From Actinomycetes bacterium (GTDB taxonomy: Bacteria > Actinomycetota > Acidimicrobiia > Acidimicrobiales > RAAP-2): DNA of 64,000 nucleotides. Shown here one piece after another: positions 8,221 to 19,344 of the stretch (the first letter of the stretch is position 1; the number at the start of each line of letters is the position of its first letter). The notes beneath the pieces are model-generated. The model was given only the letters and a program-made list of their open reading frames with translations. It did not search any database and was not told the DNA's origin. The stretch lies in NCBI GenBank assembly GCA_021823525.1, contig JAKANY010000001.1, forward strand, positions 113,575 to 177,574, read 5' to 3'. The position numbers and the translations under genes were made by a program.

Positions 8221-9758
8221 TGCGCGCACTGCTGAGCGTCTGGGACAAGGCGGGGCTCGTGGAGCTGGCCGGCGGGCTGAGCGCGCTCGGCGTGGAGCTG
8301 GTCGCCTCGGGCGGCACGGCCATGGCCCTGTCGGCCGCGGGCGTCGCGCACCGCGACGTCGCCGAGCTGACCGGGTTCCCCGAGATGCTGGGGGGGAGGG
8401 TCAAGACCCTCCACCCGGCCATCCACGGGGGGATCCTCGCCGATCGGGACCGCCCCGAGCACCTGGCGGACCTCGCGGGCCACGGCATCGGCCCCATCGA
8501 CCTGGTGGTGTGCAACCTCTACCCCTTCGCCGCCGACCCCTCGATCGAGCTCATCGACGTGGGCGGGCCCACCATGGTGCGCGCCGCGGCCAAGAACCAC
8601 GCCCACGTGGCCGTCGTGACCAGCCCGCACCAGTACGAGCCGGTGCTCGAGGAGCTGCGCGACGCCGGCCAGCTGAGCGCGGCCACCCGGCGCGAGCTGG
8701 CCCGCCAGGCCTTCGCCGCGACCGCCGCCTACGACGCCCAGATCGCCGCCTGGCTGGCGGCGGGCGCGGGCGAGGAGACGCCCGACGAGCTCGACGCGGC
8801 CCTGCCGGTCCTCTGGCAGCCCACGCTCGAGCGCGTCGCGGTCGCCCGCTACGGCGAGAACCCTCACCAGCGCGGCGCCCGCTATCGCGTGGCCGGTGGC
8901 GACCCCTGGTGGGACCACGTGACCCAGCACGCCGGCACGGCCCTCTCGTACCTGAACCTGCTGGACGCCGACGCCGCGTGGCGCCTGGCCCACGAGCTCG
9001 CCTCCGACGTCCCGGGCCGCGCGGTCGCCGTCATCGTCAAGCACGCCAACGCCGCGGGCGCGGCCCTGGCCGACGACCTGGCCGCCGCCTACCGCGAGGC
9101 CCTGGCCGCCGACCCGCTGAGCGCCTTCGGCGGCGTGGTCGCGCTGCTCGGCGAGGTCGACGAGTCCGTCGCCGAGGCGGTCGCCGCTGGCCCGCAGGCC
9201 GACGTCGTGGTCGCCGGCGCCTTCACCGAGGCCGCCGTCGAGCGCCTGCGCACGCGGCGCAAGGCGACCCGGCTCCTCTCGGGGCCGGCCCCCGAGCCCC
9301 TGGCGCGCACCGTGCGCACCATCGGGGCCAGCGCCTTCGTCCAGAGCCCCGACGAGCTGGTGGTCCCGCCCGGATCGTGGCGCTGCGTGACGGCGGTCGC
9401 GCCCACGCCCGAGCAGCTGGTCGACCTGGTCGTCGCCTGGCGGGTCTGCGCGCGCACCACCTCCAACGCGATCGTGCTGGCCAACGGCGGCGTCGCGGTG
9501 GGCGTGGGGGCGGGCCAGCAGTCGCGCGTCGTCTCGGCCGAGATCGCCGTCGCCAAGGCCGGCTCCCGGGCGGCGGCCGCCGCGGCCGCCTCGGACGCCT
9601 TCTTCCCCTTCGCCGACGGGCTCGAGGCACTCGTCGCGGCCGGTGTGCGCGCCGTCGTCCAGCCGGGCGGCTCGGTGCGCGACGCCGAGGTCATCGCCGC
9701 GGCCGACGCGGCGGGCATCGCCCTGCTGCTCACCGGTGAGCGGCACTTCCGGCACTAG
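8220..9758 (+). CDS. purH: Bifunctional AICAR transformylase/IMP cyclohydrolase
   Basis: The 512-residue protein carries the N-terminal MGS-like IMP cyclohydrolase domain (LLSVWDKAGLVELA, SGGTA, GGRVKTLHPAIHGGIL) and the C-terminal AICAR transformylase domain. The latter has the catalytic Lys-His pair in VIVKHANAAGAA and the GVGAGQQSRV loop. It performs the last two steps of IMP synthesis and uses 10-formyl-THF, as does PurN. The usual KHxNPCG motif reads KHANAAG here, and the late loop has QQS instead of the more common QMS. The KH pair is intact, so activity is expected. Confidence 0.95.
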   Translation: MRALLSVWDKAGLVELAGGLSALGVELVASGGTAMALSAAGVAHRDVAELTGFPEMLGGRVKTLHPAIHGGILADRDRPEHLADLAGHGIGPIDLVVCNLYPFAADPSIELIDVGGPTMVRAAAKNHAHVAVVTSPHQYEPVLEELRDAGQLSAATRRELARQAFAATAAYDAQIAAWLAAGAGEETPDELDAALPVLWQPTLERVAVARYGENPHQRGARYRVAGGDPWWDHVTQHAGTALSYLNLLDADAAWRLAHELASDVPGRAVAVIVKHANAAGAALADDLAAAYREALAADPLSAFGGVVALLGEVDESVAEAVAAGPQADVVVAGAFTEAAVERLRTRRKATRLLSGPAPEPLARTVRTIGASAFVQSPDELVVPPGSWRCVTAVAPTPEQLVDLVVAWRVCARTTSNAIVLANGGVAVGVGAGQQSRVVSAEIAVAKAGSRAAAAAAASDAFFPFADGLEALVAAGVRAVVQPGGSVRDAEVIAAADAAGIALLLTGERHFRH

Positions 9759-9766
9759 GAGGACAC

Positions 9767-10621
9767 GTGAGCGCGATCACCCTCGACGGCCAGGCCCTGG
9801 CCGCCCGCATCAAGATGCGCCTGGCCGACCGGGCGGCCCAGCTGGCCGCCGTCGGCCGGCCCGTGGGGCTCGGGACCATCCTGGTGGGCGACGACCCGGC
9901 GAGCGCGGCCTACGTGGCCATGAAGCACGCCGACTGCGCGCAGGTCGGCGTCACCTCCTTCCACGAGCACCTCCCGGCCAGCGCCACCCAGGAGCAGGTC
10001 GAGGCGGTCATCGACGCGATGAACGCCGATCCCCGGGTCCACGCGATCCTCCTCCAGCTGCCCCTGCCGGCCGGCCTGGACGAGGAGCGCGCCCTGCGCC
10101 GCGTCGACCCCGACAAGGACGTCGACGGGCTGCACCCGGTGAACCTGGGCCGCCTGGTCATGGGGAGGCCCACCGTCGTCGCGTGCACGCCCGCGGGCAT
10201 CGTCGAACTGCTCGCCGCCTACGACGTGCCCGTCGAGGGCCGCCACGTGGTCGTGATCGGCCGCGGCCTGACGATCGGGCGGCCCCTGGCCCTGCTGCTC
10301 GCCTCCAAGCGCCCCGGCTGCAACGCGGCGGTCACCGTCGTGCACACCGGGGTCGAGGACCTCGGAGCCCTCACCCGCCAGGGCGACGTGGTCGTGGCCG
10401 CGGCCGGGCGGGCCGGCCTGGTGACCGCCGACATGGTCAAGCCCGGGGCGGCCGTCGTGGCCGCGGGCACCAGCTGGGCCGGGCGCAAGCTGCTCAGTGA
10501 CGTCGACGAGTCGGTCGCCGAGGTCGCCGGATGGCTGAGCCCCCGCATCGGCGGGGTCGGGCCCATGACGCGCGCGATGCTCGTGCGCAACGCCGTCGCG
10601 GCCGCGGAGCGGGTGCGATGA
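9767..10621 (+). CDS. folD: Methylene-THF dehydrogenase/methenyl-THF cyclohydrolase
   Basis: The 284-residue bifunctional FolD interconverts 5,10-methylene-THF, methenyl-THF and 10-formyl-THF, and so supplies the donor used by PurN and PurH just upstream. The catalytic Lys and Tyr are seen in AAYVAMKHADC. DVDGLHPVNLGRL, VIGRGLTIGRPLALLL and the GGVGPMTRAML tail are all present. GTG 9767 follows a perfect AGGAGG (9757-9762) that begins within the purH stop codon, one of the clearest ribosome binding sites in the operon. The stop overlaps the next ATG by 4 nt. Confidence 0.95.
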   Translation: MSAITLDGQALAARIKMRLADRAAQLAAVGRPVGLGTILVGDDPASAAYVAMKHADCAQVGVTSFHEHLPASATQEQVEAVIDAMNADPRVHAILLQLPLPAGLDEERALRRVDPDKDVDGLHPVNLGRLVMGRPTVVACTPAGIVELLAAYDVPVEGRHVVVIGRGLTIGRPLALLLASKRPGCNAAVTVVHTGVEDLGALTRQGDVVVAAAGRAGLVTADMVKPGAAVVAAGTSWAGRKLLSDVDESVAEVAGWLSPRIGGVGPMTRAMLVRNAVAAAERVR

Positions 10622-10989
10622 GCACGCGCGACGCGCGCGGGCGCGAGCGCGACGAGCGCCCCTGGGGCAGCTACGTGGTCCTCGACGACGAGGAGGCCAC
10701 CCACAAGGTCAAGCGCATCGTGGTGGACCCGGGCCAGCGCCTGAGCTACCAGCGCCACCGCTGGCGCGCCGAGCACTGGTTCGTCGTGGCGGGCCGGGGC
10801 CGCGCGATCATCGACGACGTCGCCCACGACCTGGTCGCGGGTGCGAGCGTCGACATCCTGGTCGGCCAGGCTCACCGGGCCGAGAACCCCGGGAACGAGC
10901 CGCTGGTCTTCGTCGAGGTCCAGACCGGCACCTCCTTCGGCGAGGACGACATCGAGCGCCTGAGCGACGACTACGGGCGGGCCGGCTAG
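10618..10989 (+). CDS. Mannose-6-phosphate isomerase type II-like cupin
   Basis: The 123-residue single cupin begins RDERPWGSYVVLDDE and has the metal-site segments RLSYQRHRWRAEHWFVVAGRGRAII and GQAHRAENP. It resembles the C-terminal isomerase domain of bifunctional ManC/AlgA proteins without the guanylyltransferase part. It could interconvert mannose-6-phosphate and fructose-6-phosphate, or simply be a sugar-phosphate-binding cupin. Its tight fit between folD (4-nt overlap) and metF (4-nt gap) shows co-expression but does not explain the role. Confidence 0.72.
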   Translation: MSTRDARGRERDERPWGSYVVLDDEEATHKVKRIVVDPGQRLSYQRHRWRAEHWFVVAGRGRAIIDDVAHDLVAGASVDILVGQAHRAENPGNEPLVFVEVQTGTSFGEDDIERLSDDYGRAG

Positions 10990-10993
10990 ACCC

Positions 10994-11965
10994 GTGCGCA
11001 TCGACGAGCTGCTCGCGCGCGGGTCGACCCGCTCCTTCGAGTTCTTCCCGCCGCACTCGGCCGAGGAGGCCGCGACCCTGGCGGCGACCATCGAGGACCT
11101 CGCGGACCTGGACCCCTCCTTCGTCTCGGTGACCAACCGCGGCGGGTCCGCGGCGCGCGAGCGGACCTTCGAGCTGGTGACCGCGATCGAGCGCCAGGGA
11201 CGCCTGACGACGATGGCCCACCTGATCGCGCGGGGCCAGCGGCGCGACGACGTGGCCGACCTCCTCGTCCGCTACCGCGACGCGGGCGTCGCCAACGTGC
11301 TGGTGCTCGGGGGCGACCCGCCGACCGAGGGCCCCGACGTCCCGGGCGACTTCGCCCACGCGTGCGACCTGGCCGACCTGGTGCGCGAGGTCGGCGGCTT
11401 CGCGATCGGGGTGGCCGCCCATCCCGCGGGCCACCCCGCCTCGGCGGACCGGGCCGCCGACCGCGACCGCCTCGCCGCCAAGCTCGCGGGGGCCGACTTC
11501 GCCATCACGCAGTTCTTCTTTCGCGCCGACGAGTGGAGCTCTCTCGTGGCCGACCTCGCCGAGCGGGGCGTCACCCGACCGGTCCTGCCCGGCCTGATGC
11601 CCGTGACGGCGCTCTCGAGCATCGGGCGCATGGCGACCATGGGGGCGCCCGTCCCCACCGAGCTGGTGGCGCGCCTCGAGGCCGCCGACCGGGCGGGCGG
11701 CGCGAGCGCGGTGCGCGCGGCCGGCATCGCCGCGGCGACCGACCTGGCCGCTGAGCTGCTGGCGCGCGGCGCGCCGGGGCTGCACTTCTACACGCTGAAC
11801 CGCTCGAGCGCGACGCGCGAGATCCATCAGGCACTCGCGACGTCGGACCGGGTGGCCCACGTCGCAGAGTCGGGGCCTCGTCGCTCCCCGGCGGACCTCC
11901 CCCGGCCGGCGCGCGCGCAACGGCGGACGTCCGAGATGCTCGACGGGCTCCGCGACGAGGGGTAG
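10994..11965 (+). CDS. metF: 5,10-methylenetetrahydrofolate reductase
   Basis: The 323-residue TIM-barrel flavoprotein reduces methylene-THF to 5-methyl-THF for methionine synthesis. Visible signatures are the N-terminal SFEFFPPHSAEE (catalytic Glu), VTNRGG, NVLVLGGDPP, the substrate segment ADFAITQFFF and the C-terminal GLHFYTLNRS. A poorly conserved Arg/Pro-rich tail of about 35 residues follows the barrel. The start is GTG 10994. It is the last recognised gene of the operon; about 200 nt without a gene follow. Confidence 0.93.
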   Translation: MRIDELLARGSTRSFEFFPPHSAEEAATLAATIEDLADLDPSFVSVTNRGGSAARERTFELVTAIERQGRLTTMAHLIARGQRRDDVADLLVRYRDAGVANVLVLGGDPPTEGPDVPGDFAHACDLADLVREVGGFAIGVAAHPAGHPASADRAADRDRLAAKLAGADFAITQFFFRADEWSSLVADLAERGVTRPVLPGLMPVTALSSIGRMATMGAPVPTELVARLEAADRAGGASAVRAAGIAAATDLAAELLARGAPGLHFYTLNRSSATREIHQALATSDRVAHVAESGPRRSPADLPRPARAQRRTSEMLDGLRDEG

Positions 11966-12131
11966 CTCCCGTCCCTTCCGGTCTCGCACCGTACCCGCGG
12001 TCGGTGGCGAGTCGACGGCGCGACGTGGTGGCGACGCGTGCCGCCCCGCGCGCGTGGCCGCGATGGGTGGCGGGCGAGCAGCGCGGGTCGACGGTGCGCG
12101 ACGTCCGTGCCGGCCCGCCCCTAGGGTCTTA

Positions 12132-12167
12132 GGTCCCCGAGAGGGCCTTTCGGGACCGTCGTAGGAT
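12132..12167 (+). promoter_or_regulatory. Putative icd promoter with upstream inverted repeat
   Basis: TAGGAT at 12162-12167 ends 7 nt before ATG 12175 and could be a -10 box for a leaderless mRNA; part of it (AGGA) also has SD-like spacing. Just upstream, GGTCCC (12132-12137) and GGGACC (12152-12157) form an inverted repeat with a 14-nt loop over the expected -35 region. The rest of the 11966-12131 gap is GC-rich without recognised features. Confidence 0.35.
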
Positions 12168-12174
12168 GGCGATC

Positions 12175-13371
<1,197 letters not shown>

Positions 13372-13388
13372 CGCAGAAAGGAAGCACC

Positions 13389-14378
<990 letters not shown>

Positions 14379-14393
14379 AGGACCCAGTCCGGT

Positions 14394-15560
14394 CTAGGCA
14401 CCCGCGGCGGCTGTGCGCGGCGCCTTGAGGGCGACCGCGGGCCCGCCCGCGGGTGGCGCGAGCAGGGCGCGCCGGTGCGCACTGCGCGCCGTGCGCACGG
14501 CCACGGTCGCCCACGCGCCCACCAGCGCGATCAGCCCCACGGCGCTGGCCACCTTGAAGGCCGTCAGGCCCGTCTCGGCGGCCAGGCGGATCGTCCCGGT
14601 CACGGTCACCCCGACGGGGAACGTGAAGCTCCACCAGGTCAGCGAGAAGGGCAGGTGGGCGCGCGCCGTGCGCAGGGTGATCGCCAGGGCCAGCGTCGCC
14701 CACAGGACCGCGAAGCCCCACATCGGCACGCCGTAGAGGATCGAGAAGAGCGCGAAGGCGTGGGCGATGGGCGCGGGCACCGCGAGGGCGGCGTTGGCCC
14801 CGAGCAGCCCGGCCGCGGTGATCGACTGGCCGATGGGCCCCAGCACGATCCACAGCGTGGGCACCCGGCCGCTCATCGACGAGCCGTAGTGGGCCAGGCG
14901 CGACCAGATCAGCGTGATCACGACCAGCGCCACGACCAGGCTCATCCCGAAGAGCGCGAACAGGCTGTAGAACATCGTGGCCCGCAGGCTCGCCGAGGCC
15001 ACGTGGGCCAGCAGCAGCGCGCCCGTCGAGGCCGAGACCATCGGGGGGACGATAGGCATCAGCCAGCCGCCGAAGGCCCCGTCGGGACGCACCTCCATCG
15101 AGGTGAACAGGCGGTAGGGGATCATGGTGACGGTGAGCAGGCCCATGACGGTGCCGATCGTCCAGAGCACCCAGTCCAGGTCCACGGCGGCGCGCAGCCC
15201 GATCATGTTCGAGGCCACGACGATGGCGCCGGCTCCCACGGTCATGAAGGCCATCGGCGGGGCGCCGTAGAACTGGGCCATGGTGACGTCGTGGCCGTAG
15301 CGGCGGGCGTGGCGGGGGGAGCGCAGCCAGTGGACGATGGTCGCGACGGTGAGGACCCCGAGCAGGGCCGCCGCCAGGATCCACACGACGTCGGCCGCCT
15401 GGTGGAGGCCCGGCACGTCGTAGGGGAGCAGGACCGCGGCGGTGGGCACGATGCCTGTCCCCATGACCGCGGCGAACCAGTTGGGTCCGAAGTGGACGGG
15501 GGCGGCCTCGTCGCTCGAGTCGAGCAGGTCGGTCAGGCGGTGGTGGTCGGTGACGGTCAT
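14394..15560 (-). CDS. TDT (TehA/SLAC1-family) transporter
   Basis: This 388-residue protein has about ten hydrophobic segments and the early FGPNWFAAVMGTGIVP motif of the tellurite-resistance/dicarboxylate transporter family. Known members are anion channels or transporters for malate, sulfite or similar small anions. Substrate cannot be assigned, although the neighbouring mdh and sdh genes make a C4-dicarboxylate conceivable. It starts at ATG 15560 and ends convergently with mdh. Confidence 0.85.
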   Translation of the reverse strand: MTVTDHHRLTDLLDSSDEAAPVHFGPNWFAAVMGTGIVPTAAVLLPYDVPGLHQAADVVWILAAALLGVLTVATIVHWLRSPRHARRYGHDVTMAQFYGAPPMAFMTVGAGAIVVASNMIGLRAAVDLDWVLWTIGTVMGLLTVTMIPYRLFTSMEVRPDGAFGGWLMPIVPPMVSASTGALLLAHVASASLRATMFYSLFALFGMSLVVALVVITLIWSRLAHYGSSMSGRVPTLWIVLGPIGQSITAAGLLGANAALAVPAPIAHAFALFSILYGVPMWGFAVLWATLALAITLRTARAHLPFSLTWWSFTFPVGVTVTGTIRLAAETGLTAFKVASAVGLIALVGAWATVAVRTARSAHRRALLAPPAGGPAVALKAPRTAAAGA

Positions 15561-15643
15561 GGCGCTCCCTTCGGGTTCCAGCCTGCCCGCCGCGCGGGTC
15601 CCGCGCTACCGGCCGCGGCGAGGGACGTGATACCCAGAGCGAA

Positions 15644-16432
15644 TCACGCAGCGGGCCCGGCGCCGTGGAGCGCGACGGCGCCCTCGACGGCGGCCGCCAG
15701 CAGCTCGCGGCGCAGGGTGCCGGCCCGGAGCCATCCCCGGTGGTCCCACTCGGCGACCAGCGAGTCGCCCGCGTAGAGCAGCTGGGCGAAGCGGACCTGG
15801 CGGTAGGCGGCGACCGCGAGGAAGGCCGCGGCCTCCATGTCGACCATGAGGCAGCCTTCGCCCACGCGCCGCTCGACGCGCGTGCGCGCCTCGCGGAAGA
15901 GGGCGTCGGTCGTCCAGGTCCGCCCGACGCTGTGGGCCATCCCGCGGCGCGCCACGACGTCCGCCAGCGCCGCCACACCCGCGGGATCGGCCGCGATCAC
16001 GCGTCCCGGGGGTGCGTAGTGGGCGCTGGTGCCCTCGTCGCGCAGGGCCGAGTCGACGACCAGCACGTGGCCGACCTCGAGGTCCACGAGGGCCCCGGCC
16101 CCGCCGCAGGCGACCAGCGTGCGCGCCCCCAGCGCGATCATCTCTTCCATCACCACAGCGCCGAAGGGCGCGCCGAAGCCGGCGTGGACCACGGCGACCG
16201 GCCCGTCGGGGGTGGGGTAGTCGTAGATCGGGCTCGGCCCCAGCTCGCTGCGCAGCCGGTAGCGCTCGACGATGCGCCCCTCGGCGGCCAGCTCGTCGAG
16301 CACGTCGCGAAAGAAGCACAGCACCGCGACCTCGCCCACGCGCGTGCGCCGGTGCAAGTGGCCGGGCTCCAGCACGCCCGGGGCGGCGAGGTCGTCCTCG
16401 CCCAGCGGGCTCAGCGCGTCGCGCTCAGCCAT
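15644..16432 (-). CDS. Nucleoside phosphorylase superfamily protein
   Basis: The 262-residue protein matches the PNP/UDP phosphorylase fold. It has a central VAVVHAGFGAPFGAVVMEEMIALGARTLVACGGAG segment and the ribose-binding MVDMEAAAFLAVA motif, where Met-Glu contacts ribose. Such enzymes split nucleosides with phosphate; uridine or purine nucleosides are both possible. Its ATG at 16432 lies inside the upstream SCP2-like gene, giving a 22-nt overlap and likely translational coupling. It ends the sdh operon. Confidence 0.78.
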   Translation of the reverse strand: MAERDALSPLGEDDLAAPGVLEPGHLHRRTRVGEVAVLCFFRDVLDELAAEGRIVERYRLRSELGPSPIYDYPTPDGPVAVVHAGFGAPFGAVVMEEMIALGARTLVACGGAGALVDLEVGHVLVVDSALRDEGTSAHYAPPGRVIAADPAGVAALADVVARRGMAHSVGRTWTTDALFREARTRVERRVGEGCLMVDMEAAAFLAVAAYRQVRFAQLLYAGDSLVAEWDHRGWLRAGTLRRELLAAAVEGAVALHGAGPAA

Positions 16433-16731
16433 CCGAGCAGCTCGACGAGGAGGGCGGCGTCGCCGCGCACGCGCACGCGCCCGCTGCGCAGCGCCTCGAC
16501 ACCGGTGAGGCGCCCCTCGGCCAGGGCCCGCGCGTCGCTCGCCTCTAGGCGCACCGTGAGGTCGGCGACGTCACCATCCGCCGCGTGGACGCCTCCGGGT
16601 CCCAGAGCGAGGGTGACGTGGTCCGCGGTGCCCTCGACGATCAGGGCGACGCGCACCTCGCGCGCCAGGGGAGGCGGTCCGGCGGCCGCGAGCCGCGCGA
16701 CGACCTGCGCAGCCCAGGTCGTCGCGCCCAC
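16411..16731 (-). CDS. SCP2-like sterol-carrier-fold protein
   Basis: The 106-residue protein alternates strands and helices like the SCP2/YhbT fold, ending with the characteristic GRVRVRGDAALLVELLGWL segment. Members bind hydrophobic ligands in a small pocket; no ligand can be named. It starts 3 nt after sdhB and overlaps the downstream phosphorylase gene by 22 nt, so it is certainly co-transcribed with them. No link to succinate oxidation is known to me. Confidence 0.7.
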   Translation of the reverse strand: MGATTWAAQVVARLAAAGPPPLAREVRVALIVEGTADHVTLALGPGGVHAADGDVADLTVRLEASDARALAEGRLTGVEALRSGRVRVRGDAALLVELLGWLSATR

Positions 16732-16734
16732 GGC

Positions 16735-17514
16735 TCAGGGGGCCGGCTGGACGCCGGCCTCGGCGGCCGTGCGCTTGGTCTGGCGCCGGATCTTGCGACC
16801 CAGCCAGGCGATGGGGTCGTAGTGGGCGTCCACGGCCCGCTCCTTGAGCGGGATGATCGCGTTGTCCGTGATGTGGATGTGCTCGGGGCAGACCTCGGTG
16901 CAGCACTTGGTGATGTTGCAGTAGCCCAGGCCCATCTCCTGGCGGACGTAGTCGCGCCGGTCGTTGGTGTCCAGGGGGTGCATCTCGAGCTCGGCGTAGC
17001 GGATGAAGAACCGCGGGCCCGCGTAGTGCTCCTTGTTGTCCTCGTGGTCGCGGATCACGTGGCACACGTCCTGGCACAAGAAGCACTCGATGCACTTGCG
17101 GAACTCCTGGCCGCGCTCGACGTCCTCTTGGAACATGCGGTAGCCGCCCTCGGGCATCGGCGGGGGCAGGACCGCCGGGATGCGCTCGGCCATGGCGAAG
17201 TTGAACGACACGTCGGTCACCAGGTCCCGGATGATGGGGAAGGTCCGCATCGGGGCCACGGTCACGGTGCCCTCGGGCAGATCGTCCATGCGCGTCATGC
17301 ACATGAGGCGCGGCTTGCCGTTGATCTCGGCCGAGCAGCTGCCGCACTTGCCGGCCTTGCAGTTCCAGCGGCACGCCAGGTCGGGCGCCTCGGTGGCCTG
17401 GATGCGGTGGATGACGTCGAGGACGACCTCCCCCTCGTTCTGGGCGATGGTGTACTCCTGGAAGTCGCCGCCGTTGGCGTCGCCCCGCCAGATGCGCATC
17501 GTCACGTCCGCCAT
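16735..17514 (-). CDS. sdhB: Succinate dehydrogenase iron-sulfur subunit
   Basis: The 259-residue protein has a plant-ferredoxin-like [2Fe-2S] domain (CRWNCKAGKCGSC ... LMC) and a C-terminal bacterial ferredoxin domain with CIECFLCQDVC and CCTEVCP. These bind the additional clusters that carry electrons from SdhA to the membrane anchor. ATG 17514 shares a base with the sdhA stop (TAATG). Gene order sdhC-sdhA-sdhB matches the mycobacterial Sdh1 locus rather than the classical sdhCDAB order. Confidence 0.94.
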   Translation of the reverse strand: MADVTMRIWRGDANGGDFQEYTIAQNEGEVVLDVIHRIQATEAPDLACRWNCKAGKCGSCSAEINGKPRLMCMTRMDDLPEGTVTVAPMRTFPIIRDLVTDVSFNFAMAERIPAVLPPPMPEGGYRMFQEDVERGQEFRKCIECFLCQDVCHVIRDHEDNKEHYAGPRFFIRYAELEMHPLDTNDRRDYVRQEMGLGYCNITKCCTEVCPEHIHITDNAIIPLKERAVDAHYDPIAWLGRKIRRQTKRTAAEAGVQPAP

Positions 17515-19328
17515 TACTTCGCCTCCTCGAGCAGGGCCTTCAGTTCGTCGGGCATGGTCAGCAGCGGGGAGCGGGCGACTGAGAACTCGCCCTCGTAGGT
17601 CCCGCCACTGACACGGTGGGCGAGGTTGAAGGTGCCGAACTCGGCGCTCGCCTTGGGGAAGTCCTCGCGGGTGTGGCCGCCGCGCGACTCCTCGCGCCCG
17701 ATGGCTCCCCGCGTGACCGTCTTGGACACGGTGATCATGCTGGGCAGGTCCGTCGCCAGGTTCCACCCGGGGTTGTAGGCGCGGCCACCGGTCACCGTGA
17801 CGTTGGCCACCCGCTCGGTGAAGGTCCCGTCCAGCTGGACCAGGGCGTCTTCGAGCTCGGCCCCGTTGCGGATGATGCCGACGTTGGCCTGCATCATCTC
17901 CTGGAGGTCGCGCTGGATGTCGTAGGGGCTCTCGCCGCCCTCGCGGGTGAAGGGGGCCAGAGCCTCGGCGATCGCCGCGTCGACCTCGCCGGTGGCGAAG
18001 TCGACGGGGCCGCCGCCGCCCTCGATGTAGTCGGCCGCCGCCGTGCCGGCGCGGCGCCCGAAGACGACCAGGTCCGACAGCGAGTTGCCGCCCAGGCGGT
18101 TGGCCCCGTGCATGCCGCCGGCCACCTCGCCCGCCGCGTAGAGGCCTTCGACCCTGGTGGCCGCGGTGTCCGCGTCGACCTTGACGCCGCCCATGATGTA
18201 GTGGCAGGTCGGGCCGATCTCCATCATCTCGCGGGTGATGTCCACGCCCGCGAGCTCCATGAACTGGTGGTACATCGAGGGCAGGCGCCGGCGGATGTAC
18301 TCGGCCGAGCGGCGCGAGCCGATGTCCAGGTACACGCCGCCGTGGGGGGTGCCCCGACCGGACTTGACCTCGTTGTTGATGGCGCGGGCCACCTCGTCGC
18401 GCGGCAGCAGGTCCGGCGGGCGCCGGCCGGCCGAGTGGTCCGCGTACCACTTGTCGGCCTCCTCCTCGGACTCGGCGGTCTCCGCCCGGAACATGTCGGC
18501 CACGTAGTTGAACATGAAGCGCTCGCCGTTGGAGTTCTTCAGCACGCCGCCGTCGCCGCGCACGCCCTCGGTCACCAGCAGGCCGCGCACGCTGAGCGGC
18601 CAGACCATGCCGGTCGGGTGGAACTGGATGCACTCCATGTCGATCAGCTCGGCGCCGGCCCACAGGGCCATGGCGTGGCCGTCACCGGTCGACTCCCAGG
18701 AGTTGGAGGTGAACTTCCAGGACTTGCCCACGCCGCCGGTGGCCAGGATGACGGCCTTGGCGCGGAAGGTCACGAACTCGCCGGTCGGGCGCCAGTAGGC
18801 GACGGCCCCGGCGATGCGGCCCGCCGAGTCGTGGACCAGGCGCAGCACCTTGCACTCCATGAAGACGTCGGTGCCCATCGAGACGACCTTCTGCTGGAGC
18901 GTGCGGATCAGCTCGAGGCCGGTGCGGTCGCCCACGTGGGCCAGGCGGGCGTAGCGGTGGCCGCCGAAGTCGCGCTGGAGGATCTTGCCGTCCTTGGTGC
19001 GGTCGAACAGCGCCCCCCACTGCTCGAGCTCGTAGACCCGGTCGGGCGCCTCCTTGGCGTGCAGCTCGGCCATGCGGTAGTTGTTGAGCATCTTGCCCCC
19101 GCGCATGGTGTCGCGGAAGTGGACCTGCCAGTTGTCCTCGGGGTAGACGTTGCCCATGGCCGCGGCCATGCCGCCCTCGGCCATGACGGTGTGGGCCTTG
19201 CCCAGGAGGGACTTGGTGACGATGCCGACGCGCAGGCCCCGCTGCTTGGCCTCGATGGCCGCGCGCAGCCCGGCGCCCCCGGCGCCGATGATCAGAACGT
19301 CGTAGTCGTGGTGTTCGTACTCAGTCAC
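17514..19328 (-). CDS. sdhA: Succinate dehydrogenase flavoprotein subunit
   Basis: The 604-residue flavoprotein oxidises succinate. It has the FAD-binding GAGGAGLRAA motif, His46 in KAHTVMAEGG for covalent FAD attachment, the active-site HPTGM segment and GANRLGGNSLSDLVVFGRRAG. It begins with GTG 19328 preceded by AAGGAA and lies 16 nt after sdhC. The overall type is close to the actinobacterial Sdh1/fumarate-reductase-like branch. Confidence 0.95.
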   Translation of the reverse strand: MTEYEHHDYDVLIIGAGGAGLRAAIEAKQRGLRVGIVTKSLLGKAHTVMAEGGMAAAMGNVYPEDNWQVHFRDTMRGGKMLNNYRMAELHAKEAPDRVYELEQWGALFDRTKDGKILQRDFGGHRYARLAHVGDRTGLELIRTLQQKVVSMGTDVFMECKVLRLVHDSAGRIAGAVAYWRPTGEFVTFRAKAVILATGGVGKSWKFTSNSWESTGDGHAMALWAGAELIDMECIQFHPTGMVWPLSVRGLLVTEGVRGDGGVLKNSNGERFMFNYVADMFRAETAESEEEADKWYADHSAGRRPPDLLPRDEVARAINNEVKSGRGTPHGGVYLDIGSRRSAEYIRRRLPSMYHQFMELAGVDITREMMEIGPTCHYIMGGVKVDADTAATRVEGLYAAGEVAGGMHGANRLGGNSLSDLVVFGRRAGTAAADYIEGGGGPVDFATGEVDAAIAEALAPFTREGGESPYDIQRDLQEMMQANVGIIRNGAELEDALVQLDGTFTERVANVTVTGGRAYNPGWNLATDLPSMITVSKTVTRGAIGREESRGGHTREDFPKASAEFGTFNLAHRVSGGTYEGEFSVARSPLLTMPDELKALLEEAK

Positions 19329-19344
19329 AAGGGTTCCTTAGAGC

